Positions 24,071 through 35,100 of a DNA stretch of 64,000 nt are shown here, in pieces (the first letter of the stretch is position 1; every line of letters begins with the position of its first letter). The notes beneath the pieces were generated by a model, which did no database searches, had not been told where the DNA came from, and worked only from the letters and a program-made list of their open reading frames with translations. The position numbers and the translations under genes were made by a program. The stretch is taken from the NCBI RefSeq assembly GCF_014839805.1, contig NC_051129.1:13830920-13894919 (forward strand), read 5' to 3'. Source of the DNA: Manduca sexta (lineage: Eukaryota > Arthropoda > Insecta > Lepidoptera > Sphingidae).

Positions 24071-24076
24071 TTTTAG

Positions 24077-24116
24077 TTATTTCCAACAAAAACATAGCAT
24101 ATTTTGTTGGAAATAA
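24077..24116. repeat. Perfect 15-base inverted repeat with 10-base loop
   Basis: TTATTTCCAACAAAA (24077-24091) and TTTTGTTGGAAATAA (24102-24116) are exact inverted copies. The stem is AT-rich. It could be a small transposon relic or a chance palindrome. Confidence 0.9.
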
Positions 24117-24387
24117 ACATGTAATAATGCTAACATGTGTTATATCAGTAAGTCGAAAAGGCATTAAAATGGATATTTTATTAAAATATTTTCCTTATAC
24201 CTCATATTAAATTTACTTATGCGTATGAGTATTGAAGTTATATGGAACGCTTTCACGCCTCGCTACATTTCGTTTTATCAGCCGCATTTTCAGAGCAACA
24301 ATTGTTGCGCAACATGCGACGTTGAACATGTTCAAAAATGTATGTTTACGCGAATGTGACAAATGGAAATAAAACTATTTTTCGGAT

Positions 24388-24460
24388 TTTATCGCGGTCC
24401 CCTGCGACCATGAAGGCTGTAATGTCTTCGAAACTTTGGGTGAAAATCATAATATAAAAA
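24388..24460 (+). mobile_element. Weak relative of the CGAAACGTCG repeat tail
   Basis: TTTTATCGCGG, then GCGACCATGAAGGCTGTAATG, then TCTTCGAAACTTTGGG echo the blocks at 9146-9262 and 60130-60205, with several substitutions. Confidence 0.45.
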
Positions 24461-24773
24461 CATCATACTTCATTGGTACATACTAATTCTGAGTCTTATG
24501 TCAATAACGTACCTAATACGGGTCGGTACAAAGGTTCGTTCAGAGTTTTGCCGCTTTAAACTTGTATAATAAAATCATACAGCCACATGCGTTTGAGAAA
24601 TTAATTAATTTAAATAGTCAATAACTTTAATAACTTATTAAAGTTTTGAATTAATATTGAAATGGGTTACGCTTATACGTATGAGGTCATCTAACTTTTG
24701 TTTTATTAAGTTTTAGAGAAAGGACTAAGTTTTTTTTTTATATCGTCCAATTTAAAGTGACGCGGAAAAAAAA

Positions 24774-24952
24774 TATACTATATAAAGCTGAAATTTGTTT
24801 GTTTGTTTGAACGTGTTAATTTCTAGAATTATTAAACCGATTTAAAAAAATAATATGAATAGCAGGAAGCAACTTTAGTTTTGAATGCTATAAGCTATTT
24901 TTAATCCCGGCAAAACTTTTTCACACCGACGCAGGCGCAGGCACAGACTAGT
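24774..24952 (+). mobile_element. Non-autonomous repeat with TATACTA...CTAGT ends
   Basis: It begins TATACTATATAAAGCTG, continues GTTTGTTTGTTTGAACG and TTATTAAACCGATTT, and ends after CACGCCGACGCAGG-like sequence with GACTAGT. Same plan as 831-1036, opposite orientation. Confidence 0.7.
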
Positions 24953-24959
24953 TGTTAGT

Positions 24960-27900
24960 AAAACTCTCTATTGACAAATTAAAAATATATTTTCCATAAC
25001 TAGCCGCTAACAAACATAATTAAAAGATATTTTATTGTTAACCAGTAATTTTTCCAACTGTTAATGCACTTAAATCGTAGATGTAGATTTTAAGCCTTAA
25101 CAGATGTTTGCAGGTGTCAGCCAAGGTGTCAGGACATTATCTGTAGTCAACCCGAATGTTATCGTGGGAAATGTGCAAGGTGTTCGTTAAAGGGGTGGGA
25201 TTGTTGCAAGGATAGTTTATTTCCTTTATTTTTTTTTTGACACACTAGTTTTTTTGTGTAAGATATACAGCCCAATTGTCAGGATCATGTCAGAAACACC
25301 CACGATATTGGTATTAAGAGTGTTCTTGGGTGGTGTTGGCTACCATTTTGTAATCTTTATGTTTGTTTTAATATAAATTAGTCTTAATTTTTGTTTATTC
25401 TGCTTGAGCATTTTATTTTGCTATTCGCTAATTGTTATAAAATTATTTTCATAACATGCATACTTGATGCTTCTAATGGATATAGCAGTGTCAAATAATA
25501 ATATACATAGTTTTCAATTAACTAATTAGGCTCAGTTAATTACCGGTATTATTGACTGCTAAGTATTGTTAAGAATTTAAGAAATTTCATTTCTTAATAT
25601 TTTTAAAATCAATGGAATTCTAGAAAATATTATTGTTTACATCAATAGATGCCGCTTATAGAATGGATTTGATTTTACAACAGCAAATTACGAACGGGCT
25701 GGAATTCTATTTTTTAACAAAAGAAGCATAGTTATTCGAATTTTAAAGGTACACCGCTATTCTCAGTAATTACTTTTTCTCGGAAGTGGTGCATAATTCC
25801 CGTCGTTTGTTGTCAATAAAAAGGATGAACTATTTTTATAATCCTCAGACAATTGCATGTTAGCGCAGTCAGTTTTTAAATTTAAACAAATGAAAATAGG
25901 ATTAGCGTCACTCTGAAATCCTTAATTACAATAATAATCCCTTCCCATTGTGGCATTGTAACTGCGTACGCGCGCGATTTGTACGGCTTATGTCACTAGG
26001 GGAAGGTCGTTATTTTTATTATTACTGAAATTATTTGGCCAATAGACGTGTTCAAGTTTGCAGTCATCGGGTTTAGAAATATTTTACCGAAGATTGAAAT
26101 AGGTTTATATAGTTTGTATTGTTTTCGGTCGAGACGCTGCCTCATAGAATAATTAAAGATAAAAAATCTTCGTATACGCCAAACGTGAATTGTGGTTAGG
26201 TGAATTACTTAATGAAAGATTTTTTCATATTATACTTCAATACTCATGGCAAGTTGATTTTTAAATCTTATTTCCCATTTAATTTGTGACACCATGACTA
26301 ATCCATAAAATTGACCGCTCGCAGACAAATTGAGACACCCTTATTATAATGCTTGCCAATGTAAATTTAATAACTGTATTATTGTACTTCAAACACTCCA
26401 ACCGTCAAAACCATTTCACTTGTCAAAATAATAAAGTGACGGCCAGTAGAAATGTCAACCGACCCTAGACGACCCAGGATTATGACGGGTTCTCAATTTG
26501 AAAACAACTCATAAAACGACCATCCTCATTTGTTTAGTTCTTTATTCAAAACGCCATAGAGTATAGAATTGTGTTGCCAGGTACATCTGGATGTAATAGT
26601 AATTTTGCTCCTTTTTTTCTGACAACCCTTACTCGGAAGCACGTATTGTGCTTCCTGCTTATCTATTTTTTACAAGGGAAAGGGATGAATGTGAAATTAA
26701 TAAAGGGCGTTTCATGGATTACTGTTACTGGGGCGAGATAAATTTTAAAGTTTTTAACGATGTAAAAATGGCGGTTTCGTTTACCGAACTCGTTCGTGAC
26801 TTATAAATGACTGGCCAGTATAAGAAATAGACGATTCAAATCTTCACAAGGGAACTAAGTTTATTTTTACCGTCGAAAATATATTTAAGACAGTGTGTTC
26901 TAAAGACTGAACCAATATATCAATCTTTGTTAACTAAAATAATACTCATCAATACTGGTGAAGCTGTCAAACAAAATATCTACAAATATAAGGGAATATG
27001 AATAATTCATATATTGATTGATGTAAAATTCTATAGAATTATTTATCACAGACAATGCGGAGTGTGAACTTTACTACGATTATGTACGTCTTTTAACTGG
27101 AGGTAAAGTCTACTTTATTATAAATTTTGAAAGTCAAAACACAACAGCCTAAAGGCAGATCACATATTATATGTTAAATGAAAAAAGTAGTGTATTAATG
27201 TTGTGATAGATTGCCATTGCTTTTGTATACAAACTAAGCTCCGTGCTCCGTAATACTAATGTAGCATAACCACACCCATAAGTCTGAATATAACAAAAAA
27301 TACTAATATTATTATAGTTATAATATAAATATTATGTATACATGGTAATCTACAATTATTTTCTTGATAAGAGTGAATAACAATAGAAAAATCTTATTTT
27401 TGTTGTATCGTTTCGGCGTCTAGCGCCATCTATTGGTGCGATATGAACACTACAAAAACTATTCGCTTTGTAGTTTCTTTTGGTTTTATAAAATATCATT
27501 ATTATTCAATAAATTTAAGTTACATATTGCATGTTTTAATATATAATCTACTGTTAGTAATAAAAATGCTTAGTTGTGTTATAGTTGTTTTCGCTTACAC
27601 ATCGTATATTACCTATTTCGAAACATGATTTCTTGCTGACTGACACTTGGTCAAAGTAATGTCCATAAAAAGGATCGAAATTAATGTTCAGCAAGTTTTA
27701 TGGTAGTTATTCATGAAAGGGTAAAGAATGACTTTTATTAGTGGCAAGGATCGCAAAGTCGCAGAAATTTTATTCGTACGGGAATGCAACGCGCGGAATG
27801 CGGGGTCAATGAACTGTGCGGCGGGAAAGTGGGGTTGGTTAATGTGGGATTACCTATTTGTTCCCAACACGGCATATGCTCGCTCGCACAACAATAAAAC

Positions 27901-28240
27901 CAAAAACATTATTTCACAACCCTTATTTTTGCATTCAAAGCGTCTGTCCAATATGGGGTACATTTTTTAAATTATTGATATCTACCTAGGTACAACCTAA
28001 ATTTGCTACGTAACCTAGTCTCTATACAAAATATGTAGGTATACAAATGTATGTCAAATAGTATACTCGTACTTATCTCTTTATATTATCAATGTGTGTG
28101 TCAAGAATGTGATGAGTAAAATGGTAGGTAGGTATTTGTATTTATATTTGTTAGTTGAGCGCATAGCGTAATCGGCTAAGGCGAAGTCTGAGTGTAGCTA
28201 ATTGTTTGCCGACGTACGCTCAATAAATAATATACGCGGC
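24960..28240. other. Intergenic DNA upstream of Myc, no gene recognised
   Basis: AT-rich DNA. Open frames 27443-27628 and 27728-27970 show no family features. No repeat was recognised between 24960 and the Myc promoter, so the repeat-poor zone around Myc may begin here and could contain upstream enhancers. A 7-base inverted pair TTGAGCG/CGCTCAA lies at 28155/28217. Confidence 0.45.
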
Positions 28241-28249
28241 AATCCATTA

Positions 28250-29070
28250 CAAGCGCTCAGGTATTTCTACTTCGCGCCATAAGCCTTATATTAGGAATGT
28301 CGACTGACTGGCTCCGACGTCGCTTGAGTACTAAATGACGTACAATCCACCTCTCTCGGGGCCGCACAGCGCCGCTGGCCGAGCGACTATAGCCGACTGG
28401 ATAGATGCTTCGTCGACCGGCGACCGCCGCCGCTCGCGTCCGATCTACTCCCCGCACTCACACAAGCGCGCGCACAAACACATCCTTAAATGCCGCTGCG
28501 CTGATTTCCTTCTTCGAACCACCCCCCGCCCTTCCGAGACGCCGACCGGGAGACCCTAAGTTTCACCTTAGCAATACGGGAATTATTACGACGAAAATCA
28601 ACACCCAGGCCGAGGAAAGACATGTATGGTGATAAGTAAAATACAATAGTGGGGCCACAGAACGTATTTTCAGTGTATTTCGTGAATGACATGGAATTAG
28701 CCGGCGCGGAGTGGGGGGCGACGGCGAACGCCGCGTCAGCGGGCGAGCAGCCGCGAGTCGCAGACAACCGCTACGCTACGCGGCCCGCACGAACTCTAGT
28801 CGTGTCCACGGCGTCAACCGAATTGCACGCGCCGCTCTGTTCGAACCGGCCGGCTCCCGAATAATGTTTCAGTGTTTGACAAACTCAATCGGAGGTCTCG
28901 GAAGAAGTATCGTATTTAATAATTTACACTGTATAACCGACCGCATATTCTCAGTGAGTGTCACGCAGTGTGTACGGAAAAAACTTTGTCGAAGATTCTG
29001 AAGAATCTTGTGTAAAATTGTGTAATTCAGCCGGCCGCGGCCGGATCGCGTTTTGCACAAAACTTTTTTG
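28250..29070 (+). promoter_or_regulatory. Myc: GC-rich Myc promoter and probable non-coding first exon
   Basis: After AT-rich intergenic DNA the sequence becomes GC- and CpG-rich from about 28250 (for example 28360-28470 and 28685-28860). It ends in a strong donor, TTTTTTG|GTGAGTGTG, at 29070/29071. Three arthropod-type initiator matches (TCAGT) lie upstream of that donor at 28670, 28869 and 28951; the last is followed by GT-rich sequence. No convincing TATA box sits 30 bases before any of them. Several open frames here (28335-28559, 28711-29001 and others) are explained by base composition and show no family features. I infer that this is the 5' UTR exon that splices to the acceptor at 31519. 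Start site and exact exon limits are unproven. Confidence 0.55.
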
Positions 29071-31519
29071 GTGAGTGTGTTATATACGATTCATATAATA
29101 TACAGTGACAGTGTCCGGGATACAGTAAAGTGGGAAATATATAAAAATGTGGGTACTCATTACTTATTCTATGGCGAGAATGGCGGGGCGTTGCCGGCTT
29201 ACTCGGAGCCATGGTGTAATGGGTTTTTCTGCGAAATGCCAGCGCCCAAATTCTTTACCTTATAATTGCCGAAACGATATTTCCTTCTTTTTGCATTTAT
29301 GTAGTTTGTTCACGTTGTAAGAATTTTACAATTTGGCGGGTACTTGGAAGTTATCTCGTTAGTAATTGTGGATTTGTGCAGTTGTAGATTCAGATATAAT
29401 TTTCAGGGATATCAGTAATTATATTTAATAATATTGCACAATTGAAATAAACATTTTTGAAATTTGATGTTGAAAAAATTTTATGCTGTACCCCGTGGGT
29501 ACTTTGAAATATTTTAAAATTTAATTATTATATTTTAACTAAATATAATTATTTAGTTGTTACACGAATGTTGTGTAATATGTTGTATTGTTATTTTAGT
29601 ACTTATAAAGTGTAGTACGAGATAGCCGCAATGTTTGGTTACAAGTTTTGCAACAAACATATTTTCGTTGTGCAATTGTGAACAAATTTAACAAATTATT
29701 TCTTACTTATAATAAGTAGATTTAAAAGTAAAATTAATTTCATCAAATAATTTTTATTATTCATATCGGCACAAATTTTGTTGCGTCTACCCACGCTTAG
29801 ATTAAAATCTGAAGTACTAGGGTAGTCGTACTTCAACGGAAACACTTTAGGCGATGTTATTTAGTCCATATTTCGATCACGAAAAATATATGCCAATATT
29901 TTACTGCAAAATGATGCCGTTTTTTTAAACACTCATTACCTAATTTATTTAAATTCTGCACCTAATTTCAATACTAATTTTAAATGTACGATCAGAATAT
30001 AAGACTGTTATTTTCAAGTTCCAAGTTCATTTTATAATTTGTGATTTTAGTGGTTCTGAAAAAGTATCTATAAAACGTGTTATTCATCCGTAGTCTATTC
30101 TGTACTTATAAGTAGAAACAAATTGTTTTTTTTCTCAATAGTTAGGATTTAATTAAAATATTAGATATAAAATGCGAGAAGAAGGTATGTTTCGAGATAA
30201 TTGTAATTAATTTGTAATTTTCCTTATAAAATATTTGTAATTAAAGAACTTGTGAAACCGAATTTGTAAGTAAACAATTTGAAGACATTTTATTTACTAC
30301 TTTCAAGTTATATTTAGCCCATAGTAGGTATGTATAGTTGACCGTATTTATCGTTTACCTTCCGAATGACGAATGCTTCGTTCATTTACTAAACAAATGA
30401 GGACATGAAATACAATTTTTCTGATGAGTAATGTTCGAAAATAAACTATACGAGTGACACTGCAAATACCGGCTTAGGTACGAAGTACTTATGCTATCTT
30501 GTAGCGGGAAACTCGTTCAATTGGTTTATTAGTAAACACTTGTTTCGCGCCATTATGTGCTTGTAAATAAAAACATATTCACGGAAATCACTAACTGACA
30601 GTTGGCGCGCAAAAACTCGGCGGGAACGCGCCTGGTGCAGGTAAAAAATGGGGCAAAAAAAACGGGATGATATCGGGACAGTTAATGTAGTGAACTAAAA
30701 ATGGGATAGGGCTCAAGGCTGAAGTCTTTATAATACTACGATTCGGAAACCAGAGTTCAGTCTTGTTCCGGGCACCGTGGTGGTCACTCGAACTTCCTAC
30801 CATCGTGATTGTTTGTAAATAACACAAGTCAACACCCTTTGTGTTTACCTTTTTTAATTTTACACCAGTTTTCTAGTTTTGTGAACGGATTAGTGGATTG
30901 TTACGGACTTTCCTCGGTTCTAGTGAAGGTGCATTGTTTAGTGATTGTTAATTTCTTGTGATATTTTTTCCGGTCTACAACTCTTAATAGTTTTCGGAGT
31001 TACAATAAAAATAATAGAAAATGTTTAAAGATTTTTAAAACAATTTATATTTTTTTTATTTCGTTGAGTACCATCCACTGTTGCTAAGTGAAGATAAGCT
31101 TAGTCTACAACGGTTAATAATTCTATATATTTTTTTATTAATATTTTAATAATTTACAATTAATATAACATGCTATTCGTGTTAAACAATATCCTTAAAT
31201 ACTTGAGTTTACATTACAACAGTTGGTGTTAATCAAACCGAGAGAGACTCCCTCGGCCAATCCCCAAAAGACATTACGGTGACAACTTCATTAACCCGTC
31301 ATGACTTGTCAAAATTTTATTTTCAAATATGTACAGGTAGCTGAATGTTTGCCGGCAACATTAACAGCTACGCGTGTGACGGAAAAATAACCTTATTATG
31401 TAGTATATAAGGTTATAATCCCGTGACACACGCAAATGTCATGTAGCTGTCTTGGCTCGCCGGCGAGCCACGAGAGACCAAGAGTTAATATCTAATGCAC
31501 ATTTTTCTGTTGTTGCAGA
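29071..31519 (+). other. Myc: Myc 5' UTR intron (inferred)
   Basis: This interval is bounded by GTGAGT at 29071 and a good acceptor (tgttgttgcAG) ending at 31519. It is AT-rich, with no recognised repeat or coding exon. An E2F-type site, TTTCGCGC, lies at 30543-30550. The short open frame on the minus strand at 30591-30827 has no recognisable features. The boundaries are inferred from splice signals alone. Confidence 0.5.
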
Positions 31520-31629
31520 CGGTGTGCGTTGAACCCATCGCGCGCATCGTCCCTGTGATAAGAGGGCCCTGTGATATCGACGAGTTCGTCTTAGCTTTAA
31601 ACTAGTTAGTCTTTAGTAATATAGAAACA
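31520..31629 (+). other. Myc: Myc 5' UTR, second part
   Basis: This is the 110-base leader between the inferred acceptor at 31519 and the start codon at 31630. It contains no ATG in its full length, which fits efficient use of the 31630 start. Its ending (gaaacaATGG) is a good insect start context. Confidence 0.6.
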
Positions 31630-32164
31630 ATGGCGGCGCCGTTAGACTCGCAACTACTTACCTTCGACATTTGGGAATCTCTCGACGAGGATTCCATGAG
31701 ATTGACGCAGACGTCCGAGTTCTGGACTCAAGTGCAATATGATTCAGACAGAATAGACATAGTCCAGCCGGCGAACTTCTCCGACTCGTATCAGGAGAGC
31801 GAGGATGACTGGAGGATAGCTGAGAGTCCGGAGGATCCTCACAAAGATAACATAGTCCACCATGACTGTATGTGGGCGGGATCTTGTGTGGATTCAGGAC
31901 ATCCGACGAACACCTTCGTGGCGTCAGACCCCATACCGGCGACACCTGGACAGAGTCTGCTCAGACGGGACATTTCGCCGTCTAGACCGGACACTCCACC
32001 TTCACTGGACGGAGATGAACCACCACAGTTCCGTCACACCGTCGATGTGGCCGCGACGGCTCTTCGGTTGGTGACCGCTGTCGCTGCAGACCACTCCTAC
32101 ACATTAGCGAGACAGCATTTCGACTACCTCGGCGTTCAGACTCCCTCTGATTCCGGCGAATCAG
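31630..32164 (+). CDS. Myc: Myc transcription factor, coding exon 1 (N-terminal transactivation half)
   Basis: This exon encodes residues 1-178 and the first base of codon 179 of a 364-residue Myc protein, a nuclear transcription factor that binds E-boxes as a dimer with Max. The start ATG is preceded by an A-rich context (gaaacaATGG). A DIW motif lies at residues 13-15. Myc box II is clear: DCMW at 79-82 followed by AG, as in the DCMWSG core of animal Myc proteins, which in that family recruits TRRAP-type co-activators. A proline-rich SPSRPDTPPSL stretch lies at 116-126. The exon closes with SDSGES (173-178) and a consensus donor (CAG|GTCAGT) in phase 1. It runs straight into EEEIDVV in the next exon, which reproduces the conserved Myc acidic motif SDSEEEIDVV and confirms the join. 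No vertebrate-style Myc box I (PTPPLSPS) is seen ahead of box II. The assignment is firm; an extra small exon in the 8.5-kb intron is possible but not needed. Confidence 0.95.
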
Positions 32165-35100
32165 GTCAGTACCATTTCTTATATTTGTGACAATTACATT
32201 CAGTATTCGAATTTTAAAGACTGCTTCCGTTTATTTTTTTAAATCTTTTAATATAACTTCGGCAGCTTGTACCATGCTCAACATCGCATTGAATTTAAAT
32301 ACTTGTCAAAAGTTGTCATTGCTCCGATAAATTTCATAATGTTCTAAATTTGCCAAATAATTTAACGTAAAAGGGAAAATTTTATAACGGCTGTCGTTGT
32401 TTTAAGTAAATTTGAGAATGATCATTTAAATATATCTTCGTGAAGCGTTGTCGTGCTTATTTGAAATTCAAATGTGCTATGTTAGGGCCTCTTTGGCTTA
32501 TTGGGAATCCGCTGATACGATAACCGACGGCCGGTGGCTTTAATAACGTGTTCGTTTTTTGTTATCTGGAACATTTTTGCGTGGTCGCACGTACCTACTT
32601 CTGCTTCATTAGCGATACGCATTACGTTGACCGGAACAACGAATACCGGACACAACCGGAATATAATTTGATAGCTGTGAAACCGTGATATATACTCAAT
32701 AAAAGTTTATTTCGAGTGTAATGGGTGGATTTTTCGGTGGCGTTTCTTTAAGTGGGTTGACCGGGAGTATGTGAGAGGACGCAGGCGCCGTGCCGCGAGC
32801 GCGGGAAACTGCGCATATCGACCGTAGTCCCGCGTCCCCCGCTGCGTCTAGACGCACTCGCGATTCCTCTCTTCCGGAACCTTCGCCCAATGCGACCTTG
32901 AAAGTCTCAACCTTCCTTAATGTCAGGTTGCGCAACGACCGCACTCAGCATCCATCCCGCGGGATCGGCGAAGTTAATTACAAACCGGATTAATGTTGTG
33001 TACTAGCCAAAGTTCCCGGTGCGCGCGTCATGGGCCTAGGACGGAACCGAGGGCGTCGGCACGCCGACCGAGACGGCTTTGGTGCATCCTCTGATTGCGA
33101 ATTGCCGTTTCCCGCCGTCTGCGCCAGGGTTAACATCCTCCCGATTCCATTAAGATGATAAATCGCTTATTGGATACGCAGGAACCACCCGACCAACTTA
33201 TCGATTCGTGATTGCATTTAATTCGGTGTCTGATCGTATTAGAAATCGACTTGGCAGATGTCAGATTAAGTGCTAAAGCACAATAAGTTACGAAACAATA
33301 CTTTCGACGGGGCATTTTAGATAGTTCGCTGATTTAAATGACGCATTAATTATGTACGAAATTAGGAGATTGAATCGCGTCTCGCCGCAGCTCTGGCACA
33401 GTGTTGCGGTAACTGCGCTAGTTATTAGTCGCATATTTATCGCGCAGTATAATTGGTGCATTTATGCGAATGATAGAACGCGTTGGGACAAAAACTGGTC
33501 ACATATCGAGTGCACGTAACATGATCGAAGTGTACACTGTACAGTACGCGTGACCTCCACTCGATACATATTTAGCGTGCAACTACAATGTTGTGTTATA
33601 CCTCGAGCTGTTTAGTTATCGTCGATAGTAGTGGGTAAGGTCGCGATGGGCATGTGCCGGAGCCACGGTCGATCTGTTTACATTACAACTTGTTGCGCGG
33701 CTTTTGCTCAAAATAAACACGTCGGAAGTTTTAATTGTATTTAAAATCAACACGAGCCTTTATAACATAAACTAGATTTAACGTTGCCACGCAGCCGGCG
33801 GTCTCGTCTGGTCCGTTACTCTTGTAAGAATGAAATGGAATCTCATTGAAGTGGAGCTCGGCCGGCTCGCGGGACCGGTTTGGATCGCGTTACTCTAACT
33901 CGGCCGGATAACAATTTGATAGACGCCGTCTCAATAATCGTGATCGGAGATCACTCCACAGCAACGCAACACCGCCCCTATCTGATTATGTTATTTGAAC
34001 TATTCGAATTCGATTCGATTTTAATTGCTTTATCCATCGATAGTTCGCTAGTCAATTGTGTGGTTCGCGTCACTGTCGGGGCAAAGTGCGCATGCGCGGT
34101 TTTATCGCTTTGCGCGCCACGCCGCCGCCCGCGAAATAATAAGTATCGTAGCCGCATGCGATGTGTACGGCATAGATGTCATTTTTCGCGCCAATTCAGT
34201 TGTTAACAAAGCTGCAACGATTTGTCGTGCGACGTCGTCGCTCCATTTAACGAATACCTGAGGCGACGTGCGCTAGGTAACTTTATTATCCCCTGCGAAT
34301 ATGCGAACACCGCATCGCGTACGTATTTATTTTTGCTTGTACTCTTAAGTTTTTTTTACAATGAATTCGCGTAAAACAGCTGCACACGTTGGCGTATGCC
34401 ACTATCAAAGCTTATCGTGATAACCGTTTTAAAATGTTTTTGACCTGACGCCACTATCATGCCATATTGCATGATTTATGACGTTTGCTTAAATAAAGCT
34501 AAGTAGGTCACTGGTTTACCAGTGAATTGTCAGTTCCTATAAGGGCAATTTAGGGCGTCAAGATCCGGTTTGCGTGGTTGCCCTAAACATTTTAGTAGCA
34601 ATCAGTGAGCCAAGGCTATGCGCTAGTTTCTCACCGACTGTTTCAATCGAGCTGTTTTTTTATTTACGACGCTATTAAACATTCTTGTCGCCTAATACTG
34701 GCATAATTATGACTTAACCTCAACGCCTAAGTGGGATTATTATAAGATTAACTGGTTGTTAGGTTTTCTAGGAAAAATTACGTCCACGCTATTGCTATTA
34801 GAGGTTGCAGTCAAGCTTGCAGACTTGTAAAATGTTACATTGTGTTTCTTTCTTATATTATTTTTAATCCAATGTCTATAATGTACGTAGAATATTAAAA
34901 TAATCTTCAGAAAATATGCTCTCTATATTATCTAGATAGAACATAAAAAATACATTAACCTAGATATACGTAGTCTCGAAAGTAATATAATTATCCATTT
35001 TACATGAAAACAGATTCTCAGATGAAGGTAACACAATTTCGACTAATAATTTATATTTGAGTTAAAATTAAGTTTGCGCCTCGGAATATTCAATGTCGCT

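Noticed and set aside
28159..28218. A tRNA-like arrangement: A-box-like TAGCGTAATCGG between arms GAGCGCA and TACGCTC
   Set aside because: Only about 60 bases long, no B-box (GGTTCGANTCC) or T-arm, and one acceptor mismatch; best seen as chance or a worn relic.
31658..31945. Minus-strand open frame of 95 codons opposite Myc coding exon 1
   Set aside because: It is the antisense shadow of a well-supported coding exon.
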